Below, piece by piece: positions 8,498 to 16,472 of a stretch of DNA of 64,000 nucleotides. This DNA is from Parashewanella sp965200795 (GTDB lineage: Bacteria; Pseudomonadota; Gammaproteobacteria; Enterobacterales; Shewanellaceae). The translations under genes and the position numbers were made by a program. The notes beneath the pieces are model-generated. The model saw only the letters and a list, made by a program, of their open reading frames with translations, had not been told where the DNA came from and searched no databases. Within the stretch, counting starts at the first letter, position 1; every line of letters starts with the position of its first letter. Where the stretch lies: NCBI GenBank assembly GCA_965200795.1, contig CBDAVB010000013.1, positions 62,001 through 126,000 on the forward strand. The letters are read 5' to 3'.

Positions 8498-10503
8498 AGT
8501 TCATCACCCAGGGGTATGACGTAGTCAGGCTCAAGGTTGACATCATGACGGTGACTGACCCGAAAAATAAATTGATAACGCTCGCGGATATTTTTGATGA
8601 TTTCAATTTCGTTTTCGGCGGGAAGCCCTGATAAAGCCTCATCCAGCACTATGATTTTCGCGGGTTTTAACAGCAGCTGAGCTAACAGTATTCTCTGGCA
8701 TTCGCCGGTAGAAAATGAACTCCCCGAAGACATGACCGGTGTATCGAGTTTTAACGGCAGCGCCTTAAACTTTTCATATATCCGCACGACTTTAAGCTGC
8801 TCCCAAATCTCGTCATCAGTAACGCCTGACCCACACAAGAGCGTCAGATTATCACGCAAAGACCCTGTCACAAGCCGCGTGTCCTGACTTAAATACGCGA
8901 ACAGCAGGCTTCTTTGGGAATCGGTTAATTCGCGGGAGCGGACTCCGGCTATAGTGACCGAACCTGATGCGGGTCGCTCAAGACCTAAGAGGCAACGTAA
9001 GAACGTGCTCTTTCCCGCGCCTGACTTTCCCCTTATTTCTATCAGAGAATTCGCGGGCAATTCCATTGATAACGTGTCTTTACCTGAAAAGACGCAGTTA
9101 TGGGGCAGCGCTAATTCATGAAAACTGATCTCCGGTTTAGTGAGATTGCGTTTACTGTCTTTTTCTGAGCTGACGATGTCATTGAGCGCGCCTTCGAGCA
9201 GATTAACTTTCTGCTCAATACTTTGACGGATCTCAATGACCTTAATGAGTCGGGGAAAAGCCCGGAAAATGGTGTTGGTCAGGTACAGCATGATATAAGC
9301 GCCGCCGATAGTGAGCACCGGGGACTCACCGGAATAAGAAATGAATTTCTCAGTAATCAGCATGGTCGCGGCCAGCGCCAGACCTTGTAACAATTGCGAA
9401 TTTAATTCCGTCTGATGCGAATGGGATTTTAAGTCGTAATCACAACGTAAACCGTCGATTACCTTACTCTTGTAACTATCAAAAGCTTGATTGATTCTTC
9501 CGTAATATAAATTCGGCTTTATATTACTCACCGCCTGATACAACACGGTTTGTGACTGAAGCTGATTTGAGGAGAGCTGACCGGACAGTCGGTTGACTTC
9601 TTTTTTCCGCAACAGCTCAATCAAGCTCAGGGTTAATGTAAGCAGTACAGGAATAATCACTAATATAAAAGGCATCCGATAAAAGATGCTGATAGCTAAC
9701 GGAATTAACGCGACGCAGCCGGCGAATATATTACGCAGTCCGAGCCGGAGCGCTCCGAGCTGGGAAGCCTCGGCGATTAAGTCGTTAAAATGCGTATGTT
9801 TCTCAATAGGCAGATGGCTTAACATCGATAAATAAAGGTATTGCTCTCGCTGCGCGGTAACCGAGTTCAGCCAAATCTGAACCCGGTGAAGTAAGTAACG
9901 GCTGGCGCAGAAAAAAGCGATGATGAATAAGACCAGTATCAGTACATTAAAATAACTGACAAAAGAATGAGAAGGCACTATAAAGTTCAGAGTGTCTAAC
10001 CCGGACATATAAAGCAGGCTGATTAAAAGGCTTGATAAAAAGCTTACTTTTATCAGCTGCTGATTCGCTTTTTGTGTCGGAAATTGCAAATACTCGATGA
10101 TCGAGTCGACACTGACGTTATCTTTCCAGTTCAGGTCGTCGGTGACTAAAAATAAATCGGTTAAATGCTCAGTGTCCGCCTGATGAAGCTTTTGCTCTTC
10201 TCCCGTTGATAACGACAACATCCTGCTCGGGTTACGGCTGAAAATCTCAATCGGATTTTTGATTAAAACCGCGCCTTTTTTTGTATGATACGCAAGCAGT
10301 AAACCGGCGTTTTTTAACTGCCGTTTTTTTGATTCAACAGGGACGAGCGTACAGCCCAGTTTATCACTTAAATAATTCTGCCAGTCCGCTAATCGTCCTG
10401 AATGAAGTATTGTTTTTCCGCCGGGAGGTGAAGGAACAAGAATAACCTCACTGATAAACCGGCAAAATTTATTGAGTGACAGTTGCTCCCGGTTATGACT
10501 CAT
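8494..10503 (-). CDS. Second RiPP ABC transporter (permease/ATPase)
   Basis: The ABC exporter half-transporter has an N-terminal cytoplasmic region of about 150 residues lacking a C39 triad, then five or six membrane helices at about residues 165-430. Its ATPase has Walker A G-K-S-G-A-G-K-S-T, signature S-T-G-E-C-Q-R and Walker B I-I-V-L-D-E-A. I start it at ATG 10503 because GGAAG lies 5 bases upstream; an open frame reaches 10542. It overlaps the previous gene by 11 bases and the next by 4. Pairs of this kind with an HlyD protein form the NHLM-type bacteriocin export apparatus. The two ABC proteins probably work as a heterodimer. Confidence 0.85.
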   Translation of the reverse strand: MSHNREQLSLNKFCRFISEVILVPSPPGGKTILHSGRLADWQNYLSDKLGCTLVPVESKKRQLKNAGLLLAYHTKKGAVLIKNPIEIFSRNPSRMLSLSTGEEQKLHQADTEHLTDLFLVTDDLNWKDNVSVDSIIEYLQFPTQKANQQLIKVSFLSSLLISLLYMSGLDTLNFIVPSHSFVSYFNVLILVLFIIAFFCASRYLLHRVQIWLNSVTAQREQYLYLSMLSHLPIEKHTHFNDLIAEASQLGALRLGLRNIFAGCVALIPLAISIFYRMPFILVIIPVLLTLTLSLIELLRKKEVNRLSGQLSSNQLQSQTVLYQAVSNIKPNLYYGRINQAFDSYKSKVIDGLRCDYDLKSHSHQTELNSQLLQGLALAATMLITEKFISYSGESPVLTIGGAYIMLYLTNTIFRAFPRLIKVIEIRQSIEQKVNLLEGALNDIVSSEKDSKRNLTKPEISFHELALPHNCVFSGKDTLSMELPANSLIEIRGKSGAGKSTFLRCLLGLERPASGSVTIAGVRSRELTDSQRSLLFAYLSQDTRLVTGSLRDNLTLLCGSGVTDDEIWEQLKVVRIYEKFKALPLKLDTPVMSSGSSFSTGECQRILLAQLLLKPAKIIVLDEALSGLPAENEIEIIKNIRERYQFIFRVSHRHDVNLEPDYVIPLGDEL

Positions 10504-11362
10504 AAAGGCTTCCGAGGCCGGGCCAAAATACCCAGGACTCAATAGGGCAGGACAGCTCCTGAGCGTCCGCGGGATCTAAAGATACGTTTTGCCTCTGATC
10601 GATATTACAAAAATAATGACTCGCGCCTATGTGTTGTGACATTTTTTCCGCGGCAGACAGCCGATTCACTTTCTGCGTCGCCTTTTTAGCGCCTGAGGTT
10701 AAGCGCATAGACTTAGGAATCGCGTTTTTACTCTCTTCAGGGAATGCTTTAGGCGGCAGATCGCCGAAGTAAATCACTATCGATTTATCATCAACGGCGG
10801 ACTTAAATGATTTATACCAGGACCGCATTTTTTTAAATTCATATAACTGTAATTCGACGTTATATAAATTTTTAAAAAGCCCGCGCTGGAACACCAGTCT
10901 GGCATCCGGCTGTTCTCTTTGATGCATCATGAAGACTTTATCGTAACCAAACTCTTTGCTGAGCCGGGTAATAACGCAATAAAGTATGGAAAAAATACTT
11001 TGATGATGAATGCATTCTATGAGTAACGGGCCTGAAACATCTACGTTGAGGTGATTAAAATGCACGCTGCCGGTGATATTGGTGAAATAACCGTCCGCTT
11101 GAATCTCTCCCATTGTCGGAACAAAAAACCGCTCAAAATGAAAATCCAGACAGCTTCTCGCGGCCTGATCTTCAATTTCGGTTTTATAAACAATGTCTGA
11201 CTGGATTGAGTTTAAACCTAATGTTTTATATGTCTCGTCATTTCGCCAGTTATTTCTGATATAGTCATAGGTTGATTTTACATTTTCACTCTCATCAAAA
11301 TCCCGCAGCAGACTCAGATCGAATCGTTTTGTATCGGACGAACTTTTCATTTTCAAAACCAT
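10493..11362 (-). CDS. Unrecognised RiPP-operon protein (289 aa)
   Basis: I do not recognise this protein. It sits between the HlyD gene and the two ABC genes. The start ATG at 11362 follows AAGGAG with 7-base spacing, so it is a translated operon member. There is no signal peptide and no long hydrophobic helix. Notable stretches are H-H-Q-S-I-F-S at about residue 130 and a beta-like I-V-I-Y-F-G-D-L-P-P at about 195, plus W-V-F-W-P-G at the C-terminus. The His stretch followed by a hydrophobic strand and F-G-D is vaguely like LpxL-type lysophospholipid acyltransferases. An acylating tailoring enzyme, an immunity protein or an export accessory would all fit. The function is open. Confidence 0.75.
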   Translation of the reverse strand: MVLKMKSSSDTKRFDLSLLRDFDESENVKSTYDYIRNNWRNDETYKTLGLNSIQSDIVYKTEIEDQAARSCLDFHFERFFVPTMGEIQADGYFTNITGSVHFNHLNVDVSGPLLIECIHHQSIFSILYCVITRLSKEFGYDKVFMMHQREQPDARLVFQRGLFKNLYNVELQLYEFKKMRSWYKSFKSAVDDKSIVIYFGDLPPKAFPEESKNAIPKSMRLTSGAKKATQKVNRLSAAEKMSQHIGASHYFCNIDQRQNVSLDPADAQELSCPIESWVFWPGLGSLYES

Positions 11363-11375
11363 AACTTTCTCCTTG

Positions 11376-13094
11376 TTAACTGTTCCCTGTAAAGAGCTTA
11401 GCAATATACGGTATGACCACTAAAATCGGCGGCACTTTCTCAATCGTAATTAACGTGTCCGTCGGCACGCCCGCGGAAATGGGTCTGACGGGCGCTTTGC
11501 CTCCCCAGTCATATTTGCCCATAGCGTTTTTCTTTAACTCCAGTAACACGATGACGCCGTTTTTATTACCGATAATTCTGTTGGCTAAGTCCGAATTACC
11601 GATTAATGAGTAAGACTGGATCTGAGTGAGCGCGTAAGGACTCACTTTTTCGACCGCTCCGCGAAGCTGCGCGCCGATCAGGTGTTTTTCATAGGCGGGC
11701 TTGATTAAAGCCCGGTTGCCCCGGCTGACAAGTTTCGCGTCTTCATATCTGACGATTGCGATATTCACTAAATCACTATCGGCGCGGTTGTCACCGATGT
11801 GCTGCAAACTCGCGAAAACAGGTATATCGTGTTGATCAGATAAACGGTATTTTCTCAGAAAAATATGCTTACCTAAAAACTCAAAAGCAACGGTGCTGCC
11901 TTTGATTTCCACATTGTTTATTTTTTCGTGCGCGGCTAACTCTTGTCGTAACTGTCGCAAAAAACTTAAAGATTTAAGGTCTGATACAGCGAACCGATAA
12001 TGTTGATCATCAATAACAAAAAGTAATTCACCTTTCTTCGCTTGTTCAGAAACGATTAATAAATGCTTTTTTCGCTGCTTGCTCAGGCTGATTAACGATG
12101 CGCTTTCTCCTTTCAGTAAAATTTGTCCCGCGCGTTTTTTTCTTTCCAGTAACCGCCCGTCATATTCAGTGAAAATATTCGCTTCAATCCAGTTCCGGTG
12201 CTCAAGTGAAATTAACTCCTGTCTGGCTTGTTGCCGCTTCACCTCGAGCGCGGAAAGTTTTTCATCCAGTTCTAAATCAAATTTTGAAAAGTCCGCCAGA
12301 TTCTTATGAAAATTAATCTGCTCTTTTGTCAGCTCATCTTCGAGATTGAGTAATGCCTGCCACTCTTTAGTGACACTCAGATTCAGCTGAGGAACCTGCT
12401 GCTGAAGATCCGCTAAATTCTGGCTTAAAGACTCATACTGTGTCAGCACGGAAATCACGGATATCTCACTGGTAAAGCCTTTCTTTTCCAGCGCTTTTAA
12501 TTTTTGTAAATATAACTGATACGTCGCCTTTATCTTTTTAAGGTCGACTTCTTGTAAACGGACTGATTCAGATACCACTTTTTCATACTTATCAATCACA
12601 CCCTGAAACTTATCTGACAGCTGTGTCAGATGCGTTATTTTCTCAGAAACCCGTGCTTTTTGCTTATTAAGGATCTCGACCCGCTTGTCATAATCATTGC
12701 GGATTTTTTTAGCGCTGCTCGCAAGTTGTTTCTGCTGTGCCTGATAAATGTCCGCCTTAGCGCGGTACTTCTGAGCCGAGATCGGGTTTGATAAAGTAAA
12801 TAGCGGATCTCCGGCTTCTATCACGCCGCCGGGATAATCAAAAACTTTTATGATCCTGCCTTCACCGACGGAGATATTCTCGATGACGCCTCCTACCGGC
12901 AGAATCATTCCTTTTGCTTTCACATGCACTTCAACTTTGGCGAAAAACAGCCAGCAGATGATGACTAATAAAACGGCGGAGATTAAAAAAACGGCGGGAA
13001 GATAAAACGGAAAGTACCTTTCAGGCAGGTGATATTCTAAGCTTTGCTGACGCTCATAGTGGTCAAGAAAATGCTTTCTGAATAACCTCGGCAT
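11376..13094 (-). CDS. HlyD-family secretion adaptor of the RiPP operon
   Basis: The 572-residue protein has a short cytoplasmic N-terminus, one transmembrane helix at about residues 27-50, then a biotinyl-lipoyl-like half (I-S-V-G-E-G-R-I). Long alpha-helical hairpins fill about residues 95-300, followed by the second lipoyl/beta-barrel half. This is the membrane fusion protein design that links an inner-membrane ABC exporter to an outer-membrane channel. It matches the HlyD member of NHLM bacteriocin systems. It starts 4 bases after the radical SAM stop. No TolC-like gene is in the window, so an outer-membrane partner must be encoded elsewhere if one is used. Confidence 0.85.
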   Translation of the reverse strand: MPRLFRKHFLDHYERQQSLEYHLPERYFPFYLPAVFLISAVLLVIICWLFFAKVEVHVKAKGMILPVGGVIENISVGEGRIIKVFDYPGGVIEAGDPLFTLSNPISAQKYRAKADIYQAQQKQLASSAKKIRNDYDKRVEILNKQKARVSEKITHLTQLSDKFQGVIDKYEKVVSESVRLQEVDLKKIKATYQLYLQKLKALEKKGFTSEISVISVLTQYESLSQNLADLQQQVPQLNLSVTKEWQALLNLEDELTKEQINFHKNLADFSKFDLELDEKLSALEVKRQQARQELISLEHRNWIEANIFTEYDGRLLERKKRAGQILLKGESASLISLSKQRKKHLLIVSEQAKKGELLFVIDDQHYRFAVSDLKSLSFLRQLRQELAAHEKINNVEIKGSTVAFEFLGKHIFLRKYRLSDQHDIPVFASLQHIGDNRADSDLVNIAIVRYEDAKLVSRGNRALIKPAYEKHLIGAQLRGAVEKVSPYALTQIQSYSLIGNSDLANRIIGNKNGVIVLLELKKNAMGKYDWGGKAPVRPISAGVPTDTLITIEKVPPILVVIPYIAKLFTGNS

Positions 13095-13098
13095 AAGG

Positions 13099-14667
13099 TC
13101 AGCCTATTTGCCTGATTTGTATCAGTGAATCATCCTTTAAGCCTAAGCGCCGGAGTTTGTCTTTTAAATCTGCCTGAATCTGACTGAGACTGACCCGGTT
13201 GTGCCTTTTCCCGGAAACCTCGGTGTCAATTGTCGCCTGCTCCTCAAGCCAGTCATCTTCCGCGACCGTTCCCCTCTGAAGCGCCCGGCTGAATATGTTC
13301 TCCGCGGTATTCCACTTCCAGTCAGGGCAGGGAGTGGAATGCTCATCATTCTGATCGTTATAGACAAATCGATGACCGCACATGCCGCCGCATATGGGGA
13401 TAACTTTACAGTTTCTGCATGTTTCATTGTCATAGGGTGACCAATGCCGCCACAGCTGATTATTGTATGAGGCAAACGCTTTATTTATTTCAAAAATAGT
13501 ACCGATTTTCTTGGTTGAGTCGTGCATGGTTTCCCAGCACTTGTGAACGTCACCGTTAGCGGCGATCACTAATCCGTTTTTTTGAACGGCCACACACATT
13601 CCCAGAATAGAGTTTGGCGCGGCAGTCGGATTAATCACCCCTAATTTCTGCCCGAGCGCCGTCAGCTGTCTCAGTTTTTCATTGAATACCTTACGGCTCA
13701 GTGACTGTTCAAACGCGGAGCCGCTTTCCGGCGTGGACGCGTCAATAGGCGCGAAATACACTTTGAACCGGCCGGTGGATAACGGCATTTCCTTATGAAA
13801 AAAGTGTAATAACTCCTCACACTGTTCAATATTATCCTGACCCACGTTGACTCTGACATGAATCGCCATCGGTGTATTAACTAAGACATCCTTAATATTC
13901 TCTGTGATTTTCTCAAAGCTGCCTTTACCGTTAACTTTCGGCCGCATTTTATTGTGTGTCTCAGGCATGCCGTCTATGGTTACCTGCGCCCAGGTAACCC
14001 TTCTGCTCCATAGCTCCGAAGCCGTTTTTCTGGTCAGCAGGTACCCGTTGGTGACAATGGACGCCGAATAATTGATTGAGTTTAAATCACAAAAAGAAAT
14101 TAATTCATCTGACAAATCTAATAAACCCGGCTTAGCCATCAGGGGCTCGCCGCCATACCAGGTGACGCTGAGCTGCTCTAAACGCGCTTTTTGATTTCTT
14201 ATATGCTCTAAGATGCCATCTTTCACTACCGGCGTTATTTTACTTTTGGCTTTATCCAGCCCTTGAAAGCAATATCCGCATGCTAAATTACAGTCAAACG
14301 TCGGTGCGATGGTGAGATTTAAAGCTGAGTCATTTTGACGAACAAGATTATAATTTCTCTCAAGCGCGGCTAACTCGTCTTTTTCTTTCGGAACAATAAA
14401 TTGATTGGATATTAAAGAGTGAAGCTGTTTATCGGGGAAGGATTCTTTTAAATCAGTTTCAGGGTCACTTAATTTTAAATACTCGCCCTTACTGAGCTTG
14501 ATCAGAGCCCGGCTGCATGAATTAAACAACAGAACAGCGCCGTCTTTCAGAAAAACAGGAATATTATAGTCTGAAACTTTGAGTTTTCCGTTATAGGTTT
14601 TAGCACCGTAGAGCTGGACGACTGATCGAGCTTTTTGTTTCACCCGGAGTAGCTGGTTTTTCCCCAT
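13099..14667 (-). CDS. Radical SAM/SPASM peptide maturase
   Basis: The 522-residue enzyme has the radical SAM cluster motif C-N-L-A-C-G-Y-C (Cys126, Cys130, Cys133) after an N-terminal region of about 115 residues that may be a leader-binding (RRE-like) domain. The C-terminal SPASM region carries Cys in G-M-C-V-A-V, H-K-C-W-E, C-R-N-C-K, C-G-G-M-C-G and P-C-P-D-W, enough for two auxiliary iron-sulfur clusters. Such enzymes make C-S or C-C crosslinks in ribosomal peptides. The gene lies 39 bases after the Cys-repeat precursor, which is the obvious substrate. As I recall, TIGRFAMs describes a radical SAM/SPASM family for an ACGX system, and this pair looks like that type. Confidence 0.9.
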   Translation of the reverse strand: MGKNQLLRVKQKARSVVQLYGAKTYNGKLKVSDYNIPVFLKDGAVLLFNSCSRALIKLSKGEYLKLSDPETDLKESFPDKQLHSLISNQFIVPKEKDELAALERNYNLVRQNDSALNLTIAPTFDCNLACGYCFQGLDKAKSKITPVVKDGILEHIRNQKARLEQLSVTWYGGEPLMAKPGLLDLSDELISFCDLNSINYSASIVTNGYLLTRKTASELWSRRVTWAQVTIDGMPETHNKMRPKVNGKGSFEKITENIKDVLVNTPMAIHVRVNVGQDNIEQCEELLHFFHKEMPLSTGRFKVYFAPIDASTPESGSAFEQSLSRKVFNEKLRQLTALGQKLGVINPTAAPNSILGMCVAVQKNGLVIAANGDVHKCWETMHDSTKKIGTIFEINKAFASYNNQLWRHWSPYDNETCRNCKVIPICGGMCGHRFVYNDQNDEHSTPCPDWKWNTAENIFSRALQRGTVAEDDWLEEQATIDTEVSGKRHNRVSLSQIQADLKDKLRRLGLKDDSLIQIRQIG

Positions 14668-14706
14668 TTAAATACTTCCCTGTATCAGTGTTTATGACTA
14701 ACATGG

Positions 14707-15792
14707 TTAACAAGAAGGCAAACCGGGGATAACATTAACCGCGCATGCGCTTACCGGATCACCATCGTCAATATCAACGCCGCACGCGCCGGCATGAGCA
14801 CCGCAGGTATCTAAAATTCTAGCTCCGCAGGCGTCAGCATTCGCGCCGCACCCGCCGAAAGACACGTCAGCGCCGCAAGCCGTCGCTTTACCGGCACATC
14901 CGTCAGCTACGTCTACGTCAGCACCGCATGCCGCGGCATTACCCGCGCAGGCCGTGCCGGCGGATACCGCAGCGCCGCACGCGGCAGCGTTACCGGCACA
15001 GATAGTACCCGCTGAAGCGTTAGCGGCGCAGGCTTCGATATTGCCGGCGCAAGCCCTGCCCGCCGACACATTCGCACCGCAGGCGCTTGTATCTATGTTG
15101 CAATTGGTTCCGGCGTCGACATTGGCGCCGCACGCGCTATAGTCACCGGTGCAGTGAGAATGAGAGTTGTAATCGGCACCGCATACCTTTGTATCTGCGG
15201 TGCAACTGACGTGGGTGGATTTATCCGCTGCGCATGCTGCGCTATCCTGATGGCATTGACTGTTTTTACCGCCTGAGGGCATACCATAGAGCTGTAATTC
15301 CGTATCACTGATTTGTCGGTTTTCATCTTCATCATCACCTTCCAGAATGTCTTCGGAAAGGCTTAACAGCAGTCCTCTCAGGTATGAAACAAAAACCTCA
15401 GGCGCAATGGCAATATCACAAATACTCTGATTTGTTTGTAAATCGGTCGGGAGTCCGGTCAGAACAACAACGCGTTGATTCAGTTCGTAGACAGAATAAT
15501 CTCCGACGCCATTTATCGTCAGTCCGAGACAACCGCCTATCTTACTTAAGTGATTGATATCATAACAATGAGGAAGCATTTCAAGCATAACGAAATTCAG
15601 ACTGTATGCGATGGAGTCTGACATTGAGCCGTCAAGACTGTTCCACTGATCGCAGAGCAAAAGATCCGAATCAATTTTAAATCCGGCCGTAAATTCCTTG
15701 AATTTATCCTTACCGGTTATCTGAAAATCCGCAAGTTGTAAAACTTCTTCACTTGAAAGTGTCAAAGGGATCGTCGAATCAATACTGTACAT
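14707..15792 (-). CDS. RiPP precursor with 22-Cys repeated core (ACGX-like)
   Basis: The 361-residue protein has a long leader of about 175 residues, an acidic linker (E-G-D-D-E-D-E) and a G-M-P-S-G-G junction that fits C39 cleavage after G-G. The rest, about 186 residues, contains 22 cysteines in a regular pattern. Spacing alternates C-x9-C-x6-C, a 17-residue period. Nearly every Cys begins C-[AG]-[AG]-[ND], for example A-C-G-A-N and A-C-A-G-N. The core is Ala/Gly rich with almost no aromatic residues. The gene is first in the minus-strand operon and is followed by its maturase and exporters. A Cys-to-Asn/Asp (+3) thioether pattern is possible by analogy with radical-SAM thioether RiPPs, but is not shown by the sequence. 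Confidence 0.88.
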   Translation of the reverse strand: MYSIDSTIPLTLSSEEVLQLADFQITGKDKFKEFTAGFKIDSDLLLCDQWNSLDGSMSDSIAYSLNFVMLEMLPHCYDINHLSKIGGCLGLTINGVGDYSVYELNQRVVVLTGLPTDLQTNQSICDIAIAPEVFVSYLRGLLLSLSEDILEGDDEDENRQISDTELQLYGMPSGGKNSQCHQDSAACAADKSTHVSCTADTKVCGADYNSHSHCTGDYSACGANVDAGTNCNIDTSACGANVSAGRACAGNIEACAANASAGTICAGNAAACGAAVSAGTACAGNAAACGADVDVADGCAGKATACGADVSFGGCGANADACGARILDTCGAHAGACGVDIDDGDPVSACAVNVIPGLPSC

Positions 15793-16041
15793 TTCTTTAG
15801 CCTGAAAAAACTATATTGATTAAAAGTCTAGGCAAGATTTTCAATTCTTCAAATTTCGCGCGAAATGGAATCGGAGTGAAAAAACGGAGCCGGGAGTGAT
15901 TTTATTGCTTTATCCCTTAAGCAATCTCCTCATACAAACCAGCTTTGACGGGGTTTTAGAGTATAACACCCCAAACTGACATGCACGGGCAATTACTCTG
16001 AACCCGGTCTCATGGTTAACCAGAATTTTCCTCGAATACAA

Positions 16042-16066
16042 CAAAGGCGCTCATAAAGCGCCTTTG
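16042..16066 (-). terminator. Rho-independent terminator after rpmE
   Basis: The hairpin CAAAGGCGCT/AGCGCCTTTG has a short loop and is followed on the minus strand by TTGTTGT. It lies 24 bases past the rpmE stop. Confidence 0.75.
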
Positions 16067-16089
16067 TGCGGTTCAGTTCAAAGCGGAAA

Positions 16090-16305
16090 TTACTTCCTGT
16101 TTGAAAGCGCGCCGAAACGCTTGTTGAACTTGTCGATACGACCACCGGTATCAACAACTTTCTGAGTACCTGTGTAGAACGGATGACACGCGCCGCAAAC
16201 GTCTAAGTGCAGATCTTTACCTAGAGTGGACTTGATTTTGATTACATTACCGCAAGTACAGGTTGCTGTGATTTCTTCGTATTCCGGGTGGATATCTTTT
16301 TTCAT
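16090..16305 (-). CDS. rpmE: 50S ribosomal protein L31, zinc-binding form
   Basis: The 71-residue protein is collinear with E. coli L31 (M-K-K-D-I-H-P-E-Y start, R-F-N-K-R-F-G near the end). The four zinc ligands of the C+ form are present (C-T-C-G and C-G-A-C), so it is the zinc-replete primary copy rather than the YkgM-type replacement. ATG 16305 is chosen because family conservation begins there; the open frame upstream to 16362 is not conserved. In E. coli, rpmE is divergent from priA. Here the same divergent pair is separated by two other genes (16473-20751). Confidence 0.97.
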   Translation of the reverse strand: MKKDIHPEYEEITATCTCGNVIKIKSTLGKDLHLDVCGACHPFYTGTQKVVDTGGRIDKFNKRFGALSNRK

Positions 16306-16472
16306 CTGGGTTACCTCAAAAATAAGGCCATGTCGCCTTCCCAGCCCGAAGCTGGGCACCACATGCGTTAAAATTCTTTGCTGTCTCTGTACGAATGCCG
16401 CTTACCAGCGGTATCCGAAAGCGCGAGATTCTAACTGATATATCAATCACGAACAAGTAAAAGTTAAATTTT

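Noticed and set aside
15093..15338. 81-codon ORF inside the RiPP precursor gene
   Set aside because: Alternate-frame shadow of the repeated core; its apparent regularity comes from the Cys repeats.
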